Source: Nitrospina sp. (GTDB taxonomy: Bacteria > Nitrospinota > Nitrospinia > Nitrospinales > VA-1). Taken from it: DNA of 53,042 nt. The translations under genes were made by a program, and so were the position numbers. The notes beneath the pieces were generated by a model. It worked only from the letters and a program-made list of their open reading frames with translations. It searched no databases and was not told the origin of the DNA. Numbering within the stretch: position 1 is the stretch's first letter; every line of letters starts with the position of its first letter. The stretch lies in NCBI GenBank assembly GCA_018653085.1, contig JABIAY010000025.1, positions 1-53,042 on the forward strand. The letters run 5' to 3'. Of the stretch, positions 7,497 through 15,397 are shown in pieces.

Positions 7497-7519
7497 TCCC
7501 ATCTCCTCAATGAGGTTAT

Positions 7520-7867
7520 TTAAAAATAACGATCTTTTGCATCTTTTTCCATCGTAGGCATCTGGCTTTCCAGACCAATGGCCCTGTCCACATCGAGACT
7601 GAATGCGATTCCATTACCGTGTTCACTTAGATGCCCCGCTTTATAAATCGCTTCCATAATATTATTGGCAATAAAGTCTTCAACTAGAAACAAGAGCATA
7701 TCTTTTTGGGCCTCCATGGTCAGCCCCAGAAAAGATTTTTGTTTGTGAATTCCTTCTCCGCGGGCATTAAGAATGGTGACGCCAGTTGCGCCAGCTGATT
7801 TTGCTGTTTCAATGACTTCGTCCTGGTAATTTTCATTCACCATTGCCAATATAATTTTAAAACGCAT
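7520..7867 (-). CDS. PII-like signalling protein
   Basis: 115 residues with the ferredoxin-like order of GlnB/PII: strand MRFKIILAMV, helix, strand GVTILNARG (residues 29-37), strand MLLFLV (57-62), helix, B-loop-like GHLSEHGNG (78-86), strand IAFSLDVDRAIGL. The segment where GlnB has its long T-loop (between Gly39 and Met57) is several residues shorter and has no Tyr51 equivalent, so uridylylation of the GlnB type is not expected. It lies between DUF1538 genes and a CBS gene, so it most likely binds and gates the membrane pair, as PII proteins do with AmtB and SbtB does with SbtA. Ligand unknown. Confidence 0.75.
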   Translation of the reverse strand: MRFKIILAMVNENYQDEVIETAKSAGATGVTILNARGEGIHKQKSFLGLTMEAQKDMLLFLVEDFIANNIMEAIYKAGHLSEHGNGIAFSLDVDRAIGLESQMPTMEKDAKDRYF

Positions 7868-7890
7868 GAGCTTCTAATTCCTCAAGAAGG

Positions 7891-8691
7891 TTATTCAATC
7901 TCTTTACGTTTTGCCAGTTTTTCGGTGATCATAGCATATGCCATTACAGTGATCATAGGGAAAAGGGATGCGAATGCGATCAACCCAAAGCCGTCTATCA
8001 AGGGGGAACGCCCAGGGACGCTTGAAGCCAGCCCGATTCCCAATGCCGCAATTAATGGAACGGTTACGGTTGAGGTCGTCACGCCTCCCGAATCATAAGC
8101 AAGTGGAATGATCTGCTTAGGTGCAAAGCAAGTCTGAATAATTAAAAAGACGTACCCTGCAACAATGTAATAGTGCAGTGGACTGCCCATCACTATACGA
8201 TAAACTCCCAGAGTCACACCAGCGGCTACCCCCAGCGCAACAGAGATTCGCAGACCCCATGCGGAAATGGCACCTGTGGTGATCTCCTTGGCCTTATAGG
8301 CCACAGCTATCAGTGCAGGTTCTGCAAGGGTGGTGGAAAAACCAATTAGAAAAGCAAAGACATAAGTCCATAAGTAAACTCCAGGTGCAATATGTTTGGC
8401 GTTTTGGAGAGCCTCCAGTTTGACAGAATCGTTGTCGGCAAGAAAGGTCAAGTCGGTCAACTGCTGGGCCATCTGTGTGCCGATTGGAAAAACACATTGC
8501 TCCAGTCCAACAATGAAAATACCGAGTCCCAGGACGACCAGACCAAGACCGACCAACTTTTGCTTCAGGTGAGGAATGGCCTTACGGATTGCAACTAGCT
8601 GGAAGAAACCCAACACAAGTATTATGGGAACGATATCGAGTGTTGTTCCACTGAGCGCATTTCCTAATATCGCAAAGATTTCAGAGTTCAT
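7891..8691 (-). CDS. DUF1538 family membrane protein (second of pair)
   Basis: 266 residues, seven or so hydrophobic helices. It carries the two DUF1538 signatures: GFSTTLAEPAL (residues 117-127) and AYDSGGVTTSTVTVPL (198-213), then GRSPLIDGFGLIAFASL. The Ser/Thr/Gly-rich breaks in hydrophobic helices resemble ion-binding sites of secondary transporters. Compared with its partner it has an extra polar loop at about 78-103. Its ATG overlaps the TGA of the upstream copy (ATGA), so the two are translationally coupled and probably form a heteromeric complex. The family has no established substrate. Confidence 0.85.
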   Translation of the reverse strand: MNSEIFAILGNALSGTTLDIVPIILVLGFFQLVAIRKAIPHLKQKLVGLGLVVLGLGIFIVGLEQCVFPIGTQMAQQLTDLTFLADNDSVKLEALQNAKHIAPGVYLWTYVFAFLIGFSTTLAEPALIAVAYKAKEITTGAISAWGLRISVALGVAAGVTLGVYRIVMGSPLHYYIVAGYVFLIIQTCFAPKQIIPLAYDSGGVTTSTVTVPLIAALGIGLASSVPGRSPLIDGFGLIAFASLFPMITVMAYAMITEKLAKRKEIE

Positions 8692-9470
8692 AATCCGCCT
8701 GCTCCATAAACTAAAATCCCATAACCGAGAACAAATATGATTGGATTGAGGCTTGCCAGAGCTATCAAGCCAAAGCCATCTAACATTGGGTTCCTGCCAC
8801 GTATAGAGGTGGCCAGTCCTACACCCAAGGCAGTGACCAAAGGAACGGTGATGGTTGAAGTGGTGATCCCACCTGAATCATAAGCGATTCCTATAATCTC
8901 TTGAGGTGCGAAAAATGTTGTGATAGTGATGAGGGAGTAACCAACTACGATAAACCAGATCAGCGGCCACCCCTTCAATATGCGGACCACCCCAATGGCG
9001 ATAGCTAACCCCACTGAAAAGGCAACAGTAAAACGAAGTCCCAATACAAAATTGGCGACCGAGTCTTTATTGTTTTCTATAGCACCTGCTCCAGCCGCGA
9101 GACCACCAGCCTTGGACGCTATTACTGTTAAAGCCGGCTCGGCAATTGTGGTCGAAAAACCCAGGGCGAACCCGAAAAAAATTATCCACCATGGGTTTCC
9201 CTTTATGGCAAATTCGTTAGCCATTTTTTCGCCGATGGGGAAGAGAGCACTTTCCAGTCCTAAGATGAAAATGAAAAGCCCCATGACGACAAGCAGAACT
9301 CCAAAGAGAGTCTGGTTCAATTGGAGAAAAGGTTTTTGGATAATGGCTAACTGAAAAAATGTGATAACGGCGATAATAGGAACTACATCCATAAAAGCCG
9401 AAAAGATTTTTGAAAATAGAAACTTGATGGTTTTCACGGGGCCTGCCAATTGAATGGAAACCGTAAGCAA
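8688..9470 (-). CDS. DUF1538 family membrane protein (first of pair)
   Basis: 260 residues. Same family as the next gene: GFSTTIAEPAL (104-114), AYDSGGITTSTITVPL (196-211), GRNPMLDGFGLIALASL (225-241), and a shared GLESALFPIG (71-80). It starts with TTG behind an AAGGGA site 6-7 bases away. It heads the operon DUF1538-DUF1538-PII-CBS. The pairing of two similar but not identical membrane subunits with a PII-like and a nucleotide-sensing protein points to a regulated transporter or channel. What it moves cannot be read from sequence. Confidence 0.85.
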   Translation of the reverse strand: MLTVSIQLAGPVKTIKFLFSKIFSAFMDVVPIIAVITFFQLAIIQKPFLQLNQTLFGVLLVVMGLFIFILGLESALFPIGEKMANEFAIKGNPWWIIFFGFALGFSTTIAEPALTVIASKAGGLAAGAGAIENNKDSVANFVLGLRFTVAFSVGLAIAIGVVRILKGWPLIWFIVVGYSLITITTFFAPQEIIGIAYDSGGITTSTITVPLVTALGVGLATSIRGRNPMLDGFGLIALASLNPIIFVLGYGILVYGAGGL

Positions 9471-9619
9471 ATATTCCCTTTATGTTGATGATGAGGGAAT
9501 AAGGGTTCCGTAATTGAATCCATAGGTTTGATTTCACGTGTGATCTTCCTGCGGAAGTATAACAAAAAAATGTAAAAAATCGGTTATTATAGCTCTAACA
9601 AACAACTATTAAACATTAT

Positions 9620-10177
9620 ATGAGCAGGGATGATATGGACTCAGAGGAAACAAATCAGGATGAGTTAGATCAAGATGCGGCCAGCAAAGAGATGCTTCTG
9701 AAAATATTTTATAATAGCAAGGGTAGTATTGATGAGATCAATGCGGCTATTGATGCCAAGCTGTTTGGGACTCGTGTCCGCAGTATTACGCTATTTGAGA
9801 AATTCGTGCGAGCCCGCTTAACTCTTAACCCAAAAGTTCTCAGGCTGGTAGAACTGGATATAACAGCATTTGAAACTATTTATTTGGGCCAATATCCGGG
9901 TTTGGAAAACGTCGAGGATTTGGATTTGCGAAAAAATCAGTTGGGCGATGAGGGATTGGAAGCTCTTTTGACATCAGACAAGCTAGGTAGTTTGCGGAAG
10001 CTGGATCTGAGAAATAATCAAATCACCCGAAAGGGTATGGAACTTTTAGCGAGGACGGAAAAGTTGGAACAGTTGGAATGGTTGGACCTCCGGTCAAATA
10101 AAATCGGGAAGGCCTGGGAAACAAAATTAAAATCAACCGGAAAATTCCCCAACTTGTCTTCGATGAAAACAGTTTGA
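9620..10177 (+). CDS. Leucine-rich-repeat protein
   Basis: 185 residues, cytoplasmic by sequence. An acidic N-terminus (Asp/Glu-rich, residues 1-20) is followed by a helical region and then at least three LRR units of the ribonuclease-inhibitor type: VEDLDLRKNQLGDEGLEALL (98-117), LRKLDLRNNQITRKGMELLA, and LEWLDLRSNKIGKA. Such repeats bind proteins. The ATG at 9635 has a better-placed AGGG than the ATG at 9620, so the protein may be 5 residues shorter. It stands alone between the divergent DUF1538 operon and the convergent flagellin-flgM pair. Partner unknown. Confidence 0.7.
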   Translation: MSRDDMDSEETNQDELDQDAASKEMLLKIFYNSKGSIDEINAAIDAKLFGTRVRSITLFEKFVRARLTLNPKVLRLVELDITAFETIYLGQYPGLENVEDLDLRKNQLGDEGLEALLTSDKLGSLRKLDLRNNQITRKGMELLARTEKLEQLEWLDLRSNKIGKAWETKLKSTGKFPNLSSMKTV

Positions 10178-10212
10178 GCGATTGAACCACGGTCACGTTT
10201 GTTCACGTCACC

Positions 10213-10524
10213 TTATAGAGCCATGTGGTTTTTATTTTCCTTGATTTTTTGAACAATTTTGTCAGCGATCTCGTTCGCCTTCACCTCATAAGACCCTTTT
10301 TCCAGAATATCGCGAAATTTATTTACCAGGTCCTGGCGTATTTCACTCGCAACACTTTTGACTTCGCTGGTCGAAGCCTGGGTCTTTGAGGTTTTAGAAA
10401 GCGTTACCTTGTCGACATTTTTAGTGGAAGATGATTTTCCCACGACTGCCTTGGTTTTACCCTTGGCAGAACCGTTGGCGGTACTTTGTCGACCTATTTT
10501 TATGGTTGATTCAAGTTTGTTCAT
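10213..10524 (-). CDS. flgM: FlgM-type anti-sigma-28 factor
   Basis: 103 residues. The N-terminal half is low-complexity Ser/Thr/Lys (disordered, as in FlgM). The C-terminal helix region IRQDLVNKFRDILEKGSYEV with KANEIADKIVQKI has the FlgM signature (ILEKGSYEVKANEIA). FlgM holds sigma-28 inactive until it is exported through the finished hook. It begins 12 bases after the flagellin stop, so it is probably co-transcribed with flagellin, a late-gene feedback position. Confidence rests on this motif and on the neighbour. Confidence 0.8.
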   Translation of the reverse strand: MNKLESTIKIGRQSTANGSAKGKTKAVVGKSSSTKNVDKVTLSKTSKTQASTSEVKSVASEIRQDLVNKFRDILEKGSYEVKANEIADKIVQKIKENKNHMAL

Positions 10525-10536
10525 AATAAAAATTTA

Positions 10537-11391
10537 TTATTGCAGTAGCGATAATACTCCTTCAGGAATAAGGTTTGCTTGTCCTACCATTGCTGTTGAA
10601 GACTGAACCAGCAGTTGTTGCTTGGTCAAATCTACCAATTCTTCGGCCACATCCGTGTCTTGAATCGCTGAATAGGCCGCAGTCAAATTTTGAATTGAAA
10701 CATTCAACGTGCTCAGAGCCCTGGAAAATCGGTTCTGGGTTGCCCCAACCGAGGCTCGATAGCCACTGATCGTATTCAGCGCGGCTTCAACTATTGCCAA
10801 ACTATCCGCCGCACCCTCAAATGTTTCTGTCGATACAGCATCAAGACCAAGAGTTACCGAGTCTGCTGATTTTAAATTTATCACGTTGTTCAAATCTATT
10901 TGACTGGATGCGTTTGAATCCAGGCCAACATTTATTACCACATGATCATTGGTGGCAAGGCTTGCGTCCAGACTGCCATCTAAAAGTTTTTGGCCATTAA
11001 ATTCTGTTGCATTGGCCAGTCGGTCAAACTCTTCTATCAGAGTATTCACTTCGAGTTGCAGTGTACCCCGCTCAGTTGTTCCAATGGCTCCACCTGCTAT
11101 TGTTGCAAGTTCTCGCAGACGTATCAAAATTCCTGCTTGCTCACCCAAGCCACTTTCCGTGACATTGACGAGACCGATTCCATCATTAAGGTTTTTTGAT
11201 GCTTGCCTTAGAGTCCGCGTATCTGAACGAAGCAACTCCGATGTAGCTTTTTCCGCCGCATTGCCCGTGCCTCCGACCAACCGATTGCCAGACGCAATTC
11301 TAGTGATGGCCTCTCCAAGGTTTTGGCGGTTGACTTCCAGCCTGTTTTGAGCAAAAGCGGAGCTTAAGTTATTGAAGATTCGTAGTGGCAT
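10537..11391 (-). CDS. fliC: Flagellin
   Basis: 284 residues, a short flagellin almost without a variable central domain. The N-terminal D0/D1 part (FNNLSSAFAQNRLEVNRQNL, ITRIASGNRL, LNDGIGLVNVTESGLGE) and the C-terminal part (LSTLNVSIQNLTAAYSAIQD TDVAEE, QQLLVQSSTAMVGQAN) are clear; the ending VLSLLQ is typical. It has GGAGG 7 bases before the ATG and a sigma-28-like promoter at 11512-11538. No hook, motor or other flagellar structural genes lie in the window. A DUF115/MAF protein at 34643-36505 might glycosylate it. Confidence 0.93.
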   Translation of the reverse strand: MPLRIFNNLSSAFAQNRLEVNRQNLGEAITRIASGNRLVGGTGNAAEKATSELLRSDTRTLRQASKNLNDGIGLVNVTESGLGEQAGILIRLRELATIAGGAIGTTERGTLQLEVNTLIEEFDRLANATEFNGQKLLDGSLDASLATNDHVVINVGLDSNASSQIDLNNVINLKSADSVTLGLDAVSTETFEGAADSLAIVEAALNTISGYRASVGATQNRFSRALSTLNVSIQNLTAAYSAIQDTDVAEELVDLTKQQLLVQSSTAMVGQANLIPEGVLSLLQ

Positions 11392-11700
11392 TCCATTTCC
11401 TCCATGAATTGGAATTTATAGGGATTTGAGGGTTTCCGAGCATCGAGTCCTCCAAGACTCAACATAATTCTAAACCCTCTATTTACGCAGCCTCCAGACT
11501 GCCTTAATTTTGTTACGGCTCAAATGGCAAATTCTTGAGTTTTTTAATGCTTTTCTTTTGATATTACGCTTAAAAGACGGTTTGAGGAGGGCCAGATATA
11601 TTTTCAGGCTTCTTTTCTGATGATTTGATGAAAAAAGCGTCCTGTGATATCTATGGGTTTCGATCAGGACTCATTTTTAACCTTTTAAATCAGGAAACTT
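11392..11700. other. Gene-free stretch between flagellin and the copper-chaperone-like gene
   Basis: Divergent intergenic region. It holds the flagellin ribosome site, a small hairpin at 11445-11460 and the sigma-28-like promoter on the minus strand. For the plus-strand gene only an AGGAAA ribosome site just before 11701 is evident. No further gene seen. Confidence 0.5.
11512..11538 (-). promoter_or_regulatory. Sigma-28-like promoter of flagellin
   Basis: On the minus strand TCAA, 15 bases, then GCCGTAAC, against the sigma-28 consensus TAAA-N15-GCCGATAA. Spacing is exact, the -10 is good and the -35 has one mismatch. It lies about 120 bases before the flagellin ATG; the leader contains a small hairpin (GAGTC/GACTC, 11445-11460). 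Confidence 0.45.
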
Positions 11701-11907
11701 ATGATGCGAAAAGTTCTGCAGGTAGAAGGAATGACTTGCCAACATTGTGTTCAAACCGTAAATGAAACGGTAGCTAAGATGGCAGGTGTCCAAAAAGTGG
11801 ATGTCAATCTCGAACAGAAGGAAGTAACCATTGAGTTTGATGAATCACAAACTAAATTGGAGGAGGTATCCGCCCAGATCGTTGAAGCAGGGTTTGAAGT
11901 CTGCTAG
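11701..11907 (+). CDS. Heavy-metal-associated (CopZ-like) protein
   Basis: 68 residues, a single HMA domain with the metal-binding loop GMTCQHC (residues 9-15) and the ferredoxin-like order of strands (VQKVDVNLEQKEVTIEFD, ending AGFEVC). Small free-standing HMA proteins carry Cu(I) to P-type ATPases or hold excess copper. No copper ATPase is adjacent, so the metal is inferred from the motif. AGGAAA ribosome site; ATG at 11701 or 11704. Confidence 0.85.
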   Translation: MMRKVLQVEGMTCQHCVQTVNETVAKMAGVQKVDVNLEQKEVTIEFDESQTKLEEVSAQIVEAGFEVC

Positions 11908-11918
11908 CCGCAGGGGCG

Positions 11919-12094
11919 ACTGGGCAAGAACTTCATTGAGCCGAGATAACTCTTTGCTCGCCAAAAAGCAATGGCACATTGGCCCCACGCCCAGCCCCTT
12001 AGCAGGGGATGCAACTGGGCAAGGACTTCATTGAGCCGAGACAACTCTTTGCTCGCCAGCAAACGTTATTGCACGCTGGCTCCACGCCCAGTGG
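11919..12094 (+). repeat. Tandem copies of intergenic repeat family A, about 95-bp period
   Basis: ACTGGGCAAGAACTTCATTG AG followed by CCGAGATAACTCTTTGCTCG begins at 11919 and again, with few changes, at 12014. Each unit ends with a CCACGCCCAG block. Other copies: 789-849 and, inverted, 26105-26173. The unit fills the whole gap between the CopZ-like and HtrA genes. Confidence 0.75.
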
Positions 12095-12097
12095 TGG

Positions 12098-13261
12098 TTA
12101 GGAACGCATTTTACCAATCTTGATTTGCAGTATTTTTTCTTGCCCGTCTCTTAAGATTTTGACGGGAACCCTTTTTCCAATAACTGTATCGGCAACCAGC
12201 TTTTGGAAATACTTCAAGCCGGAAACGGTTTTACCATCGAACTGGATGATAATATCTCCCCGAAGCATTCCACCCATCTGGGCGGGGGTTTTATTTTCAA
12301 TACTGTTAACCAGTACTCCCTCTGGGCTAACTAAGCTGAAGTTATATGCCAGTTCCGGGGTCAAGTCCTGAATTCCGATTCCCAGCCATCCTCTATCAAC
12401 CGAACCCTTGTGGATCAGCTGATCTACCACTTTAAGAGCCATTTCCACAGGAATGGCAAAACTCACTCCAGAGCCGATAGCCGCCACAGCCGTATTGATT
12501 CCGACAATTTGCCCGTCCAGGTTGATCAAAGGGCCGCCGCTATTTCCAGGATTGATGGAAGCATCGGTTTGGATAAAATTTTCAAAGTGGGTGATACCCA
12601 GGTCGGTACGTCCTGTACCACTGACCACGCCTACCGTAACCGTCCCATCAAGTCCATAAGGGTTGCCAATAGCCATTACCCATTCGCCGACACTTAAGTC
12701 TGTGGCCTGTCCAAATTCCGGTTCCCGTAGCCTTCGCAGGGTGGAAATTTTAAGGGCCGCAAGGTCGGTATAGGTGTCATAGCCGAGGACTTTGGCAAAA
12801 TATTCTTTTCCGTCCGATAATTTGACCAGAACTCTATCGAGGTTTTCAATAACATGGTAATTGGTCAGAATATAGCCATTGGAATCCAGAACGATGCCCG
12901 ATCCAACATTTTCAATGGCATACTTTCTGCTCCTCAGGTTTTGCACAAACCAGTTCCTGACTGTTGAATACCAGGGCTCTGAACCGTGATTGTGGGGGTC
13001 ATACCAGGACGATTTTTCTACCAATTCCTTAACTTTATTTATACTGACTACAGAGGGCTTGATTTTTTTTGCATTGCGTACAAAGGCTTTTTGCAAATCC
13101 AGTACATCTTTATACTCCTGACTGTTTTCCAGGCTACCCTGCACTGCCTTTTCTTGAAAGGAGGGGAAGCCAGTCCAGAAACCTTTTGTATTGAGAAGCA
13201 CGAAGGTAAGAATCAAGCAACCCCATGCAAAATTTCGGAAATGATTTTTTGATTCAAACAT
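12098..13261 (-). CDS. HtrA/DegP-family serine protease
   Basis: 387 residues from the chosen ATG, which overlaps the ubiE stop by 8 bases. An N-terminal hydrophobic anchor (about 11-24) places a trypsin-like domain in the periplasm. The triad is complete: His136 in NYHVIEN, Asp166 in TDLAALK, Ser241 in NPGNSGGPL. One PDZ domain follows (about 285-385, with GWLGIGIQDLTPELA and GMLRGDIIIQFDG). With a single PDZ and an anchor it is closer to DegS than to DegP. DegS-type proteases sense unfolded outer-membrane proteins and start regulated proteolysis; that role is inference. Family A repeats lie directly downstream. Confidence 0.9.
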   Translation of the reverse strand: MFESKNHFRNFAWGCLILTFVLLNTKGFWTGFPSFQEKAVQGSLENSQEYKDVLDLQKAFVRNAKKIKPSVVSINKVKELVEKSSWYDPHNHGSEPWYSTVRNWFVQNLRSRKYAIENVGSGIVLDSNGYILTNYHVIENLDRVLVKLSDGKEYFAKVLGYDTYTDLAALKISTLRRLREPEFGQATDLSVGEWVMAIGNPYGLDGTVTVGVVSGTGRTDLGITHFENFIQTDASINPGNSGGPLINLDGQIVGINTAVAAIGSGVSFAIPVEMALKVVDQLIHKGSVDRGWLGIGIQDLTPELAYNFSLVSPEGVLVNSIENKTPAQMGGMLRGDIIIQFDGKTVSGLKYFQKLVADTVIGKRVPVKILRDGQEKILQIKIGKMRS

Positions 13262-13985
13262 GTTTGAAACCCGTATAAATGGTAGCGATACCAAAGGTCA
13301 ATTCCTTGAAATCAACCGAATCGAAACCGTTTTCTTTCAGGATGGCAGAGAATGCCTCTCCTTTGGGAAAACCCTCCACAGAGTCGGGTAGATAGGAATA
13401 GGCGTTTTTATGCCCGGAAATCCAGCGTCCCATGACAGGTAAAATTTTCCCAAAATACAGGCGATAAAGCCATTGCAAAAATCCGTTCTGAGGAAAAGAA
13501 AATTCAAGAATCACGATTTTACCTCGTGGTTTCAAAATCCGATGAATTTCACGAATCCCATGATTCAGATTAGAGAAGTTTCTGACCCCAAAAGCAGAAA
13601 TCGCGCCATCAAAAATATTACTTTTAAGCGGCAGGTTTTCTGCCATTCCCGGAAATAATTGAATGGACGATTGCATGTTTCTAGCTGAAACCTTATTTTT
13701 CCCCAACTGGAGCATACGGGTGCTGAAATCAATACCCACAATACGAGACGCATCCCGCATGGCCAGCCCCAAGGCAATATCAGCGGTTCCCGTTGCGACA
13801 TCAAGAAAAACGCGGTTTGCTACAGGTTCCAGTTCATCGACAGCTATTTTTCGCCAATACTTGTCACACCCTGCGCTCAACAGTCCGTTGAGAAAATCGT
13901 AGCGGGGCGCGACAGCGTTGAACATCTCTTGAATTCGGTTCGCCCGGTCTGCCGGAACCACGTGTTTTACCTGAGAAGGCACCAT
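13254..13985 (-). CDS. ubiE: UbiE/MenG quinone methyltransferase
   Basis: 243 residues from the Met at 13985, the usual UbiE/MenG length; a longer frame upstream to 14150 adds 55 residues with no family match. SAM-dependent C-methylation of demethylmenaquinone or its ubiquinone counterpart. Signatures: IQEMFNAVAPRYDFLNGLLS, FLDVATGTADIAL (SAM loop), AISAFGVRNF, and LKPRGKIVILEFSFP. The start has no strong ribosome site. htrA overlaps its end, so the two are coupled. Which quinone is used cannot be decided from this gene. Confidence 0.9.
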   Translation of the reverse strand: MVPSQVKHVVPADRANRIQEMFNAVAPRYDFLNGLLSAGCDKYWRKIAVDELEPVANRVFLDVATGTADIALGLAMRDASRIVGIDFSTRMLQLGKNKVSARNMQSSIQLFPGMAENLPLKSNIFDGAISAFGVRNFSNLNHGIREIHRILKPRGKIVILEFSFPQNGFLQWLYRLYFGKILPVMGRWISGHKNAYSYLPDSVEGFPKGEAFSAILKENGFDSVDFKELTFGIATIYTGFKHV

Positions 13986-14200
13986 GTAGCCAAAATATTG
14001 ATTTTTATACAGGTTAGGTAGGTAAAGTTTAGCATCAGTTCCTATCGGGCACAAGATGAGAATAGGGGGACTAGCTACTTGTACGGCAATTTTCTCTGAA
14101 ACGGGGGGCTGAAAAAGAATTTTGAAACTTTTTTTCAGAGCTACCATCATAGTAGGGAAGAAGGGTATCCATAGACTTGTAACTTGGGAAAATAAAACTC

Positions 14201-14434
14201 ATGAATTCCCCCTACAGCCAGCTTTTAATTAATAAAAGGCGGGTAAAACGCCGGATAAAGAAAAAAGCGACAACTGAAAGCCGTTGCTACCATTGCAGTG
14301 GTGCGTTCAGAGGATCTCATGATTTTGAGACATGCCTGATGTGCGGCCGGGAAAAGGACCACGTTTGCTCAAATTGTATGTATGCCCCGGAAATCCAGGA
14401 GCAGGAAAAAGCAAAAGCAAAGGTAAATGCTTAA
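14201..14434 (+). CDS. Small zinc-ribbon protein
   Basis: 77 residues, basic N-terminus (KRRVKRRIKKK) then three Cys pairs: CYHC, CLMC and CSNC, spaced like one or two treble-clef/zinc-ribbon knuckles, ending in a charged Ala-Lys-rich tail. Function not recognised. The basic stretch and ribbon suggest nucleic-acid or ribosome contact, but this is inference. It is transcribed divergently from ubiE. Confidence 0.6.
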   Translation: MNSPYSQLLINKRRVKRRIKKKATTESRCYHCSGAFRGSHDFETCLMCGREKDHVCSNCMYAPEIQEQEKAKAKVNA

Positions 14435-14491
14435 ATTTCTGGTTTACTCCTGAAAAAACCCGCATCAGGAAGAGCGCTAATAAAAATCCCC

Positions 14492-15376
14492 TTATAGATT
14501 CATCCGGCCCATGAATACGGGCTGGGTTTGCCCACCCACACGAATTTTTTGGATTTCGCTTCCCTGTTGTGTGACTTGCACATAAATGGAAGACGGGCGC
14601 TTCATCTCATAACCCTGCTCAATTTTAATATCCCCGAGTTTTTCCTTTTCGATTACATCATATTTCGCGAGATAGGCTCCAACGGCTCCGGATACGCTTC
14701 CCGTGGCCGGGTCTTCAGGAATACCCATTGAAGGAGCAAAGGCACGTGAGTGCAGGGTAAAACTCGAGTGCACCACCTGAGTCGTGAACGCATAAACCAT
14801 ATCGATGCCCAGTGGCTCCAACACTTCATCTAAAACCTGGGCATTAATGGCTACCTCCTTTATATTATCTAATGAAATGACCGGCACCAAAAGGGCGGGG
14901 AAGCCTGTAGAAACCACCTGAATCGGAAACCTGTCGTCCAGGCACTTCAGGCCAAGTCCCAAAGCCTGGGAAATTTTCTCTGACCTTTCCAGTTCCTGAA
15001 GAAATTTTGCCGGAGGATGTTGCATGAAACCCTTGTCTTCTTCCGCCCACACAGGAATGATCCCCGCTTTAAAATTCAAACGAAGCGGATTTTTATCCTT
15101 TGTAACCAGTCCATTTTCCCGGAGAACATATGCGGTGCCGAGGGTAGGGTGGCCGGCAAAGGGAATTTCACAGGTAGGGGTGAATATGCGTACATCGAAA
15201 TCCGCTTCCTCACTGGTGGAGGGGTAAACGAAGGTGGTCTCGGATAAATTCATTTCCCGGGCGACCTTTTGCAAATCCTCTTCCTTAAAGTCCTGCGCCT
15301 GGGGGAAAACGGCTAAAGGGTTTCCTCCAAAAAGGTGTTTGGTAAAAACATCTACTTGATAAAAAGAAATTTCCAT
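14492..15376 (-). CDS. PhzF family isomerase/epimerase-like protein
   Basis: 294 residues, full length for the family. Signatures of the diaminopimelate-epimerase-like PhzF fold: FGGNPLAVFP near the N-terminus, NLSETTFVYP with the catalytic Glu (about residue 46), CEIPFAGHPTLGTA, and PEDPATGSVSGAVGAYL in the second half. Most members outside phenazine operons have unknown substrates. It lies 21 bases downstream of asnB on the same strand and may share its transcript. Confidence 0.85.
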   Translation of the reverse strand: MEISFYQVDVFTKHLFGGNPLAVFPQAQDFKEEDLQKVAREMNLSETTFVYPSTSEEADFDVRIFTPTCEIPFAGHPTLGTAYVLRENGLVTKDKNPLRLNFKAGIIPVWAEEDKGFMQHPPAKFLQELERSEKISQALGLGLKCLDDRFPIQVVSTGFPALLVPVISLDNIKEVAINAQVLDEVLEPLGIDMVYAFTTQVVHSSFTLHSRAFAPSMGIPEDPATGSVSGAVGAYLAKYDVIEKEKLGDIKIEQGYEMKRPSSIYVQVTQQGSEIQKIRVGGQTQPVFMGRMNL

Positions 15377-15397
15377 TCGCCGCAGAGACTCTCCGTT

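Noticed and set aside
13986-14150. N-terminal extension of UbiE (55 residues)
   Set aside because: No family similarity and the usual UbiE length begins at 13985; no ribosome site for the longer form.
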